Origin: Glebionis coronaria
Taxonomy: Eukaryota > Streptophyta > Magnoliopsida > Asterales > Asteraceae
Assembly (NCBI GenBank): GCA_025667525.1
Contig: CM046878.1
Location: forward strand, 510,020,274-510,084,273
Direction: 5' to 3'
Length of the DNA: 64,000 bases
Numbering within the stretch: the first letter of the stretch is position 1; every line of letters starts with the position of its first letter. Position numbers and translations under genes: made by a program. Of the stretch, positions 9,761-20,305 are shown piece after piece. The notes under the pieces were generated by a model. It did no database searches, was not told the origin of the DNA, and saw nothing but the letters and a program-made list of their open reading frames with translations.

Positions 9761-12368
9761 ATTCAAAGACAATCACAAAACATAAATCCAATCAGCCAAT
9801 TTGTACAGTTTAATCAAAACATCACCATATATGAACCAGACATGAACAAGTTTAGCAAGTTTGACCAAAAAGCTATTTTAGCAAGAATAAGCTAACCAAA
9901 CTTCACCAAAAGCATACACAAGCTATATCTAAATCAAATGAACATAGATTAACAAGTTTCATGCAATGGTTACAAGTTTTGAACAAGATTCAAGGCAATA
10001 AATATCACTGATGAACAACACTTGCAGGTTAAGAAAACTTGCTGATATACTTGACCAATTAGCCAATTTCAAACACTCAAATCTTACAAACATGTTATAT
10101 TAACTTTGTTTAAACCACTTTTAGCCCTAAGAATGCATACACTCTAAGTGTTCCCAAGATCCTAGGTCAAAATGGTCAAAAACCAAGCTTTTATAGCACA
10201 ATGTTTGATTCAAGGGTTTAAGTCAAATAACTTGCAGGTTTTAGTTCTTAACCAAGTAAATAACAGATACAAAGCATAAACAACAACTTCCAACAACACA
10301 ATATCAACCTATGATCTTAAACAGATAATCTCAAACACCTCTATATCTTTTTAAAATCAAATTTAACAAAGTATAAGTGTATTTTAAGACTACCCAAGCA
10401 CAATCAAACACATAAACACATGTATTATGCAGTATTGAGCAAGATTAGACCATAAATTCCACAAGAACACAAGTAACACATCAATTCACCAAAAATCAAG
10501 ATTTTAAGCAGATTTTGAGTAGAAAGGTGCAAACCTCATGGATGTACATCAACACCCACGGATTTTAGAGCTTATGTGCTAGCAAGAACAAGCACAAGCT
10601 TCCACAAACAACCCTGCTAAGATTCAACAAGGTTAGAAGCAAAAATATGAAAAACAGAAAGTGGCATTTTTGGAAAATAAACTGGATAAATGCAACTCTT
10701 GTACCCACTCTTGATTATCCCCAAGTTATAAGCTTCACCACACCTTGATATCACAATATCAGGGTGCTATGATCAGATTATAGCCCAAAAATTCCAAGGT
10801 GCACCAAGATCTTAGCAAAATATCAAATTTTAGTCCTTTGTGCAATTTCTTACACAAGGTTTAAAAAACACGTTTTAGGATTCAATATTAGTTAACATTA
10901 AACATAAACAAGCAGGAATTACACATTTTCATAAAAATGAACAAGGGATTTACAGGTTTGTGAACAAGGAAAAACCAAAAGCAAACTGATACTAAACTAA
11001 TGCTTTGCCTTATATAGGCTACAAGAAGTGAATGTAAACCCTAAAAACGTGAACCCTAATGTTGTAAAAGCCTAGAAATTTCCCTTGGAGCCCTTTTGGC
11101 ATTTTGTTGAATCATGTGACTGAATTGGCGTTTTGTAGGTGCTGGCATGTTTGAATTTCATCAAATGGTCCAAAACATGCTTAAGGAGTAAGCTGGAATG
11201 TGGGTGGTTGATTCTCTGTCATTGTTTTGTCTTCTTGTCCAAAGGTGTAGCAGGGCACCTTTGATGTGCACTCTTGGGTGATGTGGCACAAGATTAAGGG
11301 GTTGAGTTTTGTTAAGCTTCACCTTAATCATAAATCTGGAGTGAATTAAGGGTTAATTTTTGGTAATTAGCAAATGCCCAAAAATTTGAAGAACATGAAG
11401 AACAGCAGGTTTTGATCTTTATTTGTATTTAAATTATATGTTAGGCGCGTAATTAGTATTTAACTAATTAATTAGTTAAACCGGCCAAGTGGATTGGTGA
11501 GGTGGAGGAATGGGATGATTAGATTGGGTGAGGGGAGTGAGTGCGACAGGTGGCACAAGGTGGTTGGTCTAGGTTAGTTTGCATGTCTCCCAGTATTACC
11601 CCCTCTATTATTTCACTCCTTTCATTTGAAACTTAGCACAACAAAACCCGAATTCCTTTGTTAATGAAGTTTTCATTTTCACACTTTTGCCCCAAATACT
11701 TTTCCAAAGTATTTTCAAGGGTATTTCTTGCCATTTATTGATTCTTGAAGGGCTGTTTTGGCATTTTCTTGATTGATTATGGTCTTGACTTGTATGATTG
11801 ATATTTTGGAGGACTAAAATTGCCAAGTCTTCATTTATGAGGGACCATTCTTGTCATATGTTGAAAGTTAAGGGTCCTTTTTGCAAATTAACATATTTCA
11901 AGGACCAAACTTATCTTTTCTTGTTCTTTGAAGGACTTTATGATATGTTTGACTTTGAGGAGGAAAATGGTTGACAATTTAGGTTTGTTGAGGGACTAAA
12001 TTTGCCAATTCTTCAAAGTGGAGAGCCCTTTTGGTAATTTTGACAAACTTTAGGTACCAAACTTGTAATTATGAATATACAAGGGTTTAAAGTGTCAATT
12101 CATAAATATTGGAGGACCTTTCTTGCATAAACTTCAAATCTTCAAGGGTTTTTCTTGGGAAATCTTCATTAGGGCTTGGTTCATTGTGCGGCTTCGTTTC
12201 CCGTGTTCGTTTTTGTATGATTCTTGTGATCTTTTGTTGTTTTCTCAATATCCGTACCTAAAATACACATGAAGCAAATACAAGCATATTTATGGTCTAT
12301 TTGATGATGTTTAATGCATTTTAAGCCCAAAAAGAACGATGAGACCATGTATAAAAGCAGTCTCATCA

Positions 12369-14156
12369 CTCCCCCATACTAAACCATTGCCATGCCCCCA
12401 CGCAATGCTAGAATAAAGTATCTACGCGACTCTAAAATTCAAATTTATACACTTTTATTCAAAGGTAAACTAGCTATTCTATTACTACTTTGTGTTTTAG
12501 ACATAATGTATGATTTTCATCAAAAAATGGGACGTTTAGGTTCATAAAGTAAGAACATGTGAGTGCCTCATAAAGATAAATTCATCGTCCTCGATTTTCA
12601 CCCAATTCCATGCTAAGCATGTAATGAGATCATTGTCATTATAAGTTAGTAATGCTAACACTACTCATATGCTCTAATAACGTACTTAGACTCCCATTAT
12701 TCCTAAGTTGTATCTCTTATTTTATTTTGTCTTAATGATCATGATGATACATTGTTTGACTTATGCGATGATAGAGATTAAGGTCCAAAAATATAAACGA
12801 AATGGTGTAATCAAAATCATCGAATTAATAGCCTCCCCTAATAGACAACGATGTCAAAAAACTAAGTTGACAAGTGAGATTCGATAACACGGTTTTAGAA
12901 CGGTTTTGAACATGAGACTTGTTACCAAGACTTTTATACGCCCCCTACCGGATGGGCCTTATTATCATAAGTTTACCTTCACCCTTGTGGGATCGTTCTT
13001 GCCTTGCTACTTATTTAACCTTGTCACAAGGTGTTTATTATGGCCAAAGACGTATATCCTCACGCTAAAAGCAAATTTTGGATCTTTAAATCTTCAAAGA
13101 TTAAGGCTTGATTCACTTTAATTTTTGCATAAATTTTTCGGCCTTGTGAGCTTCAAATTGTTTGCTTGATTTAGGTGAGCACTTGAAATCTTGTTATTTG
13201 GTAGAAGCTTTCGATTATTCGGGTTGTCAATACTTCAAAACCGTGACGCTGGCGATTCTCAAATGTTTTCCCAATTTGATTACATGGAAGCTACTAGAAA
13301 AAGCTAGAAACCAACAATTAAGACTAAACCGCTAAGTTAATACTTATTAGCAAAATTTATATACAAGCGAAGGGAGAATAAGCAAATAATTAGGACACAT
13401 GAGTTTTTGAAAGAATATGAATACTCTACGTTTAGCATAGTAAGTTATAATTAACGCTATCATTTCTCGTCCTCATTTAAGAGACTTAGCCTAATATAAG
13501 TTAAGGAATCGAAGCTAAGTGCTCTACACGCACGGTCGAGTAAAAAAGTACTCTTATTCTTGCAATCGTAAAATCTACATTCGTGTCACAAAACACTTAT
13601 AAAAACATGAGAAAAATTTAAAATTTGCCCATTTTTAGCCTTATTTTGCAACAAAACAAAACACAAAAACAAAAATTTTGGAGTGCACGAGGGCGTAAGC
13701 AAGGCAAGTATCTATTCACCCCCCATACTAAAGTTAAACATTGTCCTCAATGTTTCGAGTCTAAGGGTTAGAAAACCCCCATACTAGAGACGTAGTCGAA
13801 TGCTTAGTCTAGCATGGAAAAGGTGTAACCATTAAATTTATAGCCGTTTATGAAGTGTGCTAAAAACCTAAGGTTAGAACATCATAGGATACATCATGTG
13901 GATATTGAGAATGTCTTCAAAGCAAACGATCAAGGCTCACGTAAAACGAACACGAGAGGCTTGAATCGTGAAGATGATGATGACCTAATAGCCACGAGTC
14001 ACAAATAACTACGGAACAAAGGTTGGAAGGGAAAAAAATCCCCTCATGTTACTACATTAGAAAGCAATAATATGTACATGGATAGACATGGGATCTCCCC
14101 ACGAGGTACCTCTTTTTTGATTACCGAGTCATGAGCTCGACTCGCTCCCCTCAATA
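12369..14156 (-). other. Athila-1 PPT and post-pol noncoding region
   Basis: About 1.8 kb without a credible gene. It is shared with NA-1 (23087-24968) and NA-2 (57878-59744). It begins at the LTR with the PPT (on the - strand AGTATGGGGGAG, 12369-12381) and repeats that purine tract twice more at 13719-13729 and 13776-13786. Between the last two is the perfect hairpin AAACATTG-TCCT-CAATGTTT (13736-13755). Short hairpins followed by TTTATTAT words lie at 12925-13045. A + strand coding-like stretch near 13920-14140 is interrupted in this copy. Confidence 0.7.
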
Positions 14157-15158
14157 CTAGTTATCATAGGGGAAGGTGACTTGGTCGAGGTCGTCCAAAG
14201 AAGGGACTTCCCCACCAGAGTAGTGCTTCAATCTATGTCCATTCACCTTGAAGTTAGAACCATCATCTTGAGCTAGCTCGATGGTCCAATAAGGATAAAA
14301 TTGTGAGACGGTGAATGGACCGGACCAACGGGATTTCAACTTTCCGGAAAATATCTTCAAACGAGAGTTAAAAAGCAACACTTGACCTCCAATGTTAAAA
14401 ACCCGGTTTTTAATTTTAGAATCGTGAAACTTTTTAGTCTTTTATTTGTAGATTAATGAATTTTCATAAGCAATATCACGAAGTTCATCCAATTCATTCA
14501 TTTGTATTTTTCTATGATCCCCCGCGGTCCTCAAATCAAAGTTAGCATGCTTTAGGGCCCAATAAGCCTTATGTTCGAGCTCAATTGGTAGATGGCAATT
14601 TTTCCCATACACAAGCTTATACGGAGTGCACCCAATGGGTGTCTTGTAAGCGGTACGAATGGCCTATAAAGCATCATCTAACTTATCCGACCATGATTGT
14701 CGGTTTTCACCAATGGATCTTTCCAAGATCCTTTTCAATGCTCGGTTTGAAACCTCGACTTGCCCACTTGTTTGGGGGTGGTAAGTCGTAGAAAGACGAT
14801 GTGTAACCCCATATTTCTTAAGAACCTTTTCAAATTGGTCATTGCAAAAATGGGTTCCACGATCTCTTATGATAGCACGAGGGGTTCCAAACCGAGAGAA
14901 CAATTGTTTCAAAAACTTGACTACCACACGAGCATCGTTAGTGGGCAAAGCCTTTGCTTCAACCCACTTATATAGGTAGTCAACGGCCACAAGAATGTAC
15001 TTATTACCACGAGACGATGGGAACGGCCCCATAAAATCAATGCCCCATACGTCAAAGATCTCACAAACTTGGATTATATTTTGAGGCATTTCATCCTTTT
15101 GTGAGGACTTTCCTTGGCGTTGGCATGCATCACACGACTTGATAAGTTCGTGCGCGTC
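14157..15158 (-). pseudogene. Athila-1 integrase core and C-terminal domain, broken
   Basis: Integrase joins the cDNA to host DNA. The core (15089-14664) shows the catalytic triad: Asp in [10 protein letters not shown], Asp in IIRDRGTHF and Glu in GQVEVSNRA; the last two are separated by 35 residues, the D,D35E spacing of retroviral-type integrases. The C-terminal part (14381-14157) carries a GPF-like module (SRWSGPFTV). All pieces share one frame, interrupted by a TAG at 14662-14664 where the family has Trp (DDALW) and another stop near 14440. The stop at 15157-15159 separates it from the upstream part. The end at 14157 is a normal pol end; no envelope-like ORF follows. Confidence 0.88.
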
Positions 15159-16275
15159 TCAGTAAATAGTTGGCCAATAGAAACCGGCATCAAAAACTTT
15201 CTTAGCCGTGAGATTAGTACCGTGGTGACCACCCGTGGATCCCTCGTGACAAGCTCTAAGGATATTAGAAGCTTCGGTGACAAATACACAACGTCGAATG
15301 ATTTGATCCGCACAAGTCCGAAATAGATAAGGGTCGTCCCAAAAGTAGAACTTGACGTCACGAAAGAATTTTCGTTTTTGTTGTGTCGTCATACCCTTAA
15401 TGATGAAATTACCCGCATGGTAATTTGCGATGTCCGCAAACCATGGGGTAGATGAATCAAGCTTAGAATTCACTACACCAAGTGCTTCGAGAGGGAATAA
15501 TTCATTAATTTCCTTGTTCTCGAGAACACTTTGGTGAGGATCTTCCAAACGAGAAAGATGATCGGCCGCTAGATTCTCGGCTCCTTTTTTGTCAAGAATG
15601 GTGACATCAAATTCTTGTAGGAGGAGCATCCAACGAAGTAATCTCGGCTTTGCATCTTGTTTATCCATGAGATACTTTATAGCCGAGTGGTCCGTATACA
15701 CTATGCTTTTTGTCAAGACGAGATAAGGTCGAAATTTCTCAAATTCATAAACCACGGCAAGGAATTTCTTCTCGGTTGTGGTATACTTATGTTGAGCCTC
15801 GGTCATCGTCCTTATAGCATAGTGGATAGGCAAGAAGTGCTTTTCATGACGTTGCCCCAAAACGGCCCCAATAGCATAATCACTAGCATCACACATGAGC
15901 TCAAAGGGGAGGTCCCAATTTGGGGCAACAAGAATGGGAGCTTCGGTAAGTTTCCTCTTAAGGATTTCAAAGGCTCGTACACAATCTTCGCTAAAAACGA
16001 AAGGAGCATCTTTTTCAAGAAGATTTGTAATAGGTCGAGAGATCTTTGAAAAATCCTTGATGAAACGACGATAAAAGCCCGCATGGCCTAGGAAACTCCT
16101 TACTCCCTTAAGGGTTTTGGGATGAGGTAATTTGGTGATGATGTCTATCTTAGCTTTGTCTACCTCAATCCCCGCTTTAGATACTTTGTGTCCTAAGACA
16201 ATCCCCTCTCTAACCATAAAATGACATTTCTCCCAATTTAGCACTAAGTTGGTCTCCTCACAACGTCGTAACGTC
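15159..16275 (-). pseudogene. Athila-1 RT thumb, RNase H and integrase zinc region
   Basis: An open stretch of 361 codons. It begins with the gypsy RT/RNase H connection ([32 protein letters not shown]), continues through RNase H with [34 protein letters not shown] and [10 protein letters not shown], and ends in the integrase N-terminal zinc-binding segment ([17 protein letters not shown]). RNase H degrades the RNA of the RNA-DNA hybrid. It is in the same frame as the RT upstream and the integrase downstream; TAG at 16276-16278 and TGA at 15157-15159 bound it. Confidence 0.9.
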
Positions 16276-17146
16276 CTCTAAAGATTTCCTAAGCACGAAG
16301 TGAACGAATCACCAAACACGGAAAAGTCATCCATGAAGACTTCCATCGTCTTCTTGATCATATCATGAAAAATAGCCATCATGCACCGTTGGAAAGTTCC
16401 TGGTGCATTGCAAAGACCGAATGGCATTCTACGATAGGCAAACATTCCATATGGACACAAAAACGTAGTTTTTTCTTGATCACGAGGATCGATGGGGATT
16501 TGAAAGTAACCGGAAAAACCATCTAAGAAACAATAGAAGTCATTTCCCGCAAGACGCTCCAACATTTGATCCATGAAGGGCAAGGGGAAGTGGTCTTTAC
16601 GAGTGGCGTCATTTAACTTTCGATAGTCAATGCACACCCTCCAACCGGTCACGAGTCTAGTGGGGATTAACTCGTTGTCATCGTTTGGCACAACGGTCTT
16701 CCCTCCCTTTTTAGGGACACAATGAATGGGACTCACCCAAGGGCTATCGGATATAGGGTAAATCATTCCCGCGTCTAGTAGTTTAAGAACTTCCTTTTTG
16801 ATGACGTCGTGAATTATTGTGTTTACCCTACGTTGGCATTGTATTGCGGGTTTGTAGTCCTCCTCCAATAATATTTTGTGGGTACAAAACATGGGATCGA
16901 TCCCCTTAATGTCGGATAATTTCCACGCAATTGCCCCTTTGTGAGTTTTTAGAACCTCGATAAGTGCGGTTTTTTCATCTTTGGAGAGATCCTTTGCTAT
17001 AATAACCGGAAACTTATCGTTTTCCCCCAAGAATACATATTCAAGGTGTGGGGGAATATCTTTCAACTTGAGGGTTGGTGGTTCCTCGATTGAAGATGTA
17101 GGCTCAAGAGTCATAACCTCCACCGGCGGAGGAAATGGGAAATCGT
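16276..17146 (-). pseudogene. Athila-1 reverse transcriptase
   Basis: Starts with the Athila-style approach LEYVFLGENDKFPVIIAKDL and IPPHL. It contains the RT palm motifs WRVCIDYRKLND, FCFLDGFSGY-type (here YCFLDGFSGYFQIPI), RRMPFGLCNAPGTFQRCM and the catalytic FMDDF, equivalent to the YxDD box. Both catalytic aspartates remain. Product: RNA- and DNA-dependent DNA polymerase for cDNA synthesis in the particle. The frame is lost upstream, between about 17250 and 17123, relative to protease, and a TAG at 16276-16278 ends it. Confidence 0.92.
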
Positions 17147-18331
17147 TTAGAAAATCTTTGATAATCGAGAAGTCCTCATCGTCATCGAGGTCTTCGTTTC
17201 ACGTACGTGGAACATCATATTCCTCCAACGTAAAACCACTCCCTCAAATGGAGTGAATGAAGGTGTTGAATTATCAATGATTGGATCAAGCATTGTGGGA
17301 TTGCCACAATTATCTTCATCAACAAAACCTAAGATTTCTTGTGCATATTCCTCACAAACGACATCAATCATATCAATGTTAATGTCATTCATCGAAGCGA
17401 TGGAATAGACATGAGAAATTATAGAGTTTTGTGTTGCGTTTATAACAAGTTCCTCATCGTTGAATCGCAAAGTGATTTTTCGAGCATGGACGTCGATAAT
17501 CGCTTTTGATGTGTCTGAGAAAGAATGTCCTAAGATAAGAGGAACTTGAGGATCCGTGGGAATATCGGCAACGATAAAGTCTACGGGATATTAGAACTTT
17601 CCCACTTTCACAAAAACGTCTTCGGTCACCCCACATGCGGGAATCGTAGAATGATCGGCCATTTCGATAGACATTTGTGAAGGAGTAAGATTAGGAAGAT
17701 TGAGCATCTTGAAGATTGCAAGAGGCATCAAATTAATGCTAGAACCAAGATCGGCCAAGGCATAGCATTCCTCCATATCTTGAATAGCACATGGAATCAA
17801 AAATTTACCGCGGTCACCGACTTTTTGAGGTATACGGTTAAGATAAACCGATGAACAACTAGACAATTTTTGCAATTTCTCCTTGTCATTAAACATACTC
17901 TTAAAGTTGGCGGCAAACCTAGGCATCATGATTAGTGCGTCGGCGAAACTTATGTTAAAGTGCAAGTCACGAAACATTTTGATGAAAAGATCAAACAGGT
18001 AGTTGCTTCGTTCTTGCATCTTTTCCTTTTGAAGTCTCGAAGGGTAAGGCAAAGGAGGTGCTGGTAAAGACTTTGATGATTCAAAGGAAGAGGGTGGTGT
18101 TGGGTAGGGCATAGGCATAGCCTTAGGAATCTTGGGTTCCTTTGTTGGTAAAGGGTCAACCGTAGGTGTGGTATGAGCGGTACTTCGTGGGATTGAGATA
18201 TGCTCCTTTTCAACCATCACCTCGGGTTCTTCCTCAATTGGCTCCTCCATAGGAGTAATTGGTTGAGGAATCGGCTCTTTGAGAGTTTTACCACTACGTG
18301 TAGTAATAACTTTCATCTCTCCCTTAGGATT
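17147..18331 (-). pseudogene. Athila-1 aspartic protease and linker to RT
   Basis: Pro-rich N-terminal linker, then MPRFAANFKSM and the retropepsin active site ADLGSSINLMP (DLGSS near residue 190 counted from 18316). The dimeric protease would cleave the Gag-Pol polyprotein. A stop at 17589-17591 interrupts the flap side (VKVGKF then stop); sequence downstream in the same frame resumes (FNDEELVINATQNS, 17470-17147), and a frameshift follows before RT. Up to ATQNSIISHVYSI it aligns with NA-2; after that point NA-2 diverges into its own C-terminal domain. Confidence 0.85.
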
Positions 18332-19912
18332 CTACACGGTGTTACTAGGTAAACCACTCGAAGACGGCTTGCATATTATAGCTTCAAACATGGATGAAAT
18401 TTTATCCTCAAACATAGATTGCCTCTTATCAGCCTTAAGCATCTCTTGTTTTATCTCATGTTGACCTTGTTCCATCTTTTGTTGGTTTTGTTGTAACCTA
18501 GTGACATTAGTTTCCATCTTGTTGGTGTGAATCTTAAGTTCATTAGCAAGCTCGATTTTTAACCCTTTTTTCAAATCATTCTTAAACTCGGGTCTCAAAT
18601 TAATTATCTCCCGTTGAATATTATCAAACCTAGCATCTTTCCCATTAGCATATTCAACAAATTCATTTGGAAGATCTTTTAAGTTTTGCAAACTTTTGTT
18701 GTTGTTTTGAAAAACCTTGTTTTGAACTTTATTGTTTGCCCCTTGGTTCCCAAAGTTGTTACCCTTGTAATTGTTCCTTTGATAGCCTACTTGATTGTTG
18801 CGATAGTTGTTATTAGTATTTTGATTTGATGAAAAACCTAGTGGAGTCAATTGATTAGTGCAGGTAACTTCACTGTTTTGGTTATAAGTTATCGTGGCCG
18901 CGTAGGCACTCGAAGTGTTACCACCGTTGGTAATGCACTCGGAAAAATCATGACCTCCACCACAATACATGCACGAAACCTCAACCGCTTTAATCGTAGC
19001 GGGAGCGGGTTGCTCACCAACCTTAAACTCAACTAACAAACCCTTAAGCTTATCAAAAATCTTGTTTTCTAAATTGGCCTCAATTTGCATAGCATCAATG
19101 GTACGAGACGAAGATGAGGATGGTGGTGTAAAAGATGCCTTGGCAACACTCGATGTGTTACGAGGACTATAAACCTTAGACCTATTCTCAATTATCGTCA
19201 AAGCTTCCTCAACCGTTTTACACAACAAATTACCACCCGCGGCGGCATTAAGATAGTCACGTTCATGATCATTTAGTCCATTGTAAAATGTGTCAATTTG
19301 ATGCAAGTCTGAAAAACCGTGATGAGGACACTCATGCAACATCTCTTTAAAACGATTCCAAGCCGTTGAAAAACTCTCATTAAATTCTTGTGAAAATTTT
19401 GAAATCTCGTTTTTCAAATGTGTAGTCTTAGAGGGCGGGAAAAATTGGTTCACAAACTTAGAAACGAGATCCTTCCACGTCAATATAGAATTGGGTGGCT
19501 CTTTCTCTAACCAAATTTTAGCGGGCCCCACTAAGGAATACGGAAAAAGCATCATTTTAATCGAGTCGTTTGAAACGTCCTTAAACTTACAAGTGGCGGT
19601 AAGATGATTGAATTGGCGGATGTGGTTGTGGGGGTTCTCCTTTTCGTCACCACGAAACGTATTGGCTTGGATCATGGACAAAAAACCCGTCTTGACCTCG
19701 AAATTCTCCTTAATGATTGCGGGAATCACAATGGCCTCTCCATAACCCTCGGTGGGTGCTTGAAGTAACTCCATCATAGTACGATTAGCCATGGTGACTA
19801 CTTGTTCTAAGATGGGTTCGTCAATGGGAGAGTCTTCACTAGAAAACGTTGGTGTAGTTTCCTTACGGTTTCGACGTTTACGTGCACGTTTTGCTTGGTT
19901 ACGAGTTTGCAT
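18332..19912 (-). pseudogene. Athila-1 gag
   Basis: A 536-codon open stretch reaches 19942, but NA-1 suggests the true start is the internal Met at 19912 (MQTRNQAKRARK versus MRTRSKG). Contains TMMELLQAPTEGYGEAIVIP, the capsid segment FPYSLVGPAKIWLEKEPPNS and FNESFSTAWNRFKEML, and one zinc knuckle CMYCGGGHDFSEC, spaced C-x2-C-x3-H-x4-C. The C-terminal third is Asn/Gln-rich, then coiled-coil-like. Gag forms the particle and binds genomic RNA. It ends at a TAG (18332-18334) just before protease in the same frame; NA-2 has a TAA four codons further on. Confidence 0.9.
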
Positions 19913-20305
19913 AAACGTCACGTACAACGTGGAGATGAGCAAAGAAGATTCTTTTGGGTGTTTTTACTTTTTTGATTTTTTTGGTTTTTGATTGTTTTTA
20001 TATTTTTTTGGATTTTTATGGTGTATTATGTAGACCAAAATCTACAAAGCTCTCCTCAAATCAAATCTCGTGATTAAAGGAGCCTCAAGTAATGAAAACG
20101 ATCACGTGAAGTGAACGCCTTCGATGACTTTAGAACGTTGGTGGAACACCAAAACGTTCAAGAGGGTTTAATCAATAGAAACCAAGAAAATATATATGAT
20201 ACTTAATAATACTTGGGCGGCAAAACCCTCGATTAGCTTTCAATCTCAAAATACTCACAAGCAAGCGGGGAAACGAGGCGGCGCGGAGCACTTAAGAGCT
20301 TTTTT
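19913..20305 (-). promoter_or_regulatory. Athila-1 leader between LTR position and gag
   Basis: Homologous base for base to the NA-1 leader (28767-29190) up to the shared TAGGTCGTGAAA, after which the two diverge. Sense-strand A-rich stretch just before gag. Contains the hairpin at 20133-20159. A PBS could not be identified because the junction to U5 is missing. Confidence 0.6.
20133..20159 (-). promoter_or_regulatory. Leader hairpin, Athila-1 copy
   Basis: Outer arms GAACGTT and AACGTTC, inner arms GGTG and CACC, 3-nt apical loop and a 2-nt bulge: 11 pairs. The NA-1 copy at 28988-29014 keeps the fold with one G-T wobble. Placed in the untranslated leader, where retroviral packaging or dimerisation signals lie; the role is inference. 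Confidence 0.5.

Larger units (their letters stand above)
8209..12368 (-). repeat. Athila-1 3' LTR (4,160 bp)
   Basis: Left edge TGATTGTAG interrupts Copia-2 gag; right edge GTCTCATCA abuts the reverse complement of a PPT (CTCCCCCATACTAAACC). Termini are TGAT...ATCA. The same edges occur in NA-2 (54067 and 57877) and the left edge at 62540. Contents: twin AGGA-loop hairpins (8230-8291), a very AT-rich noncoding belt (about 8460-8960), a tract rich in AATAAGCT words (about 9120-9600), a degenerate form of the mid-LTR hairpin (9737-9760), and a terminal inverted repeat (12338-12367). No ORF here looks genuine. Confidence 0.85.
8209..20305 (-). mobile_element. Athila-1: Athila-type Ty3/gypsy element, degenerate
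   Basis: Right to left: leader (20305-19913), gag, protease, RT, RNase H, integrase (19912-14157), post-pol region (14156-12369), PPT and a 4,160-bp 3' LTR (12368-8209). Domain order protease-RT-RNaseH-integrase marks Ty3/gypsy; the RT style (ENDKFPVIIAKDL, RRMPFGLCNAPGTFQRCM) is that of the Athila lineage. Its own 5' LTR is absent: at 20306 the leader joins the interior of an LTR that resembles NA-2 more than its own left LTR. Left flank GAGTC (8204-8208) has no partner on the right. Confidence 0.85.

Noticed and set aside
9632..9895. 87-codon ORF in the Athila-1 LTR
   Set aside because: Not conserved in the homologous LTRs; AT-rich chance ORF.
15657..16049. + strand ORF over RNase H
   Set aside because: Mirror of the minus-strand RNase H coding region.
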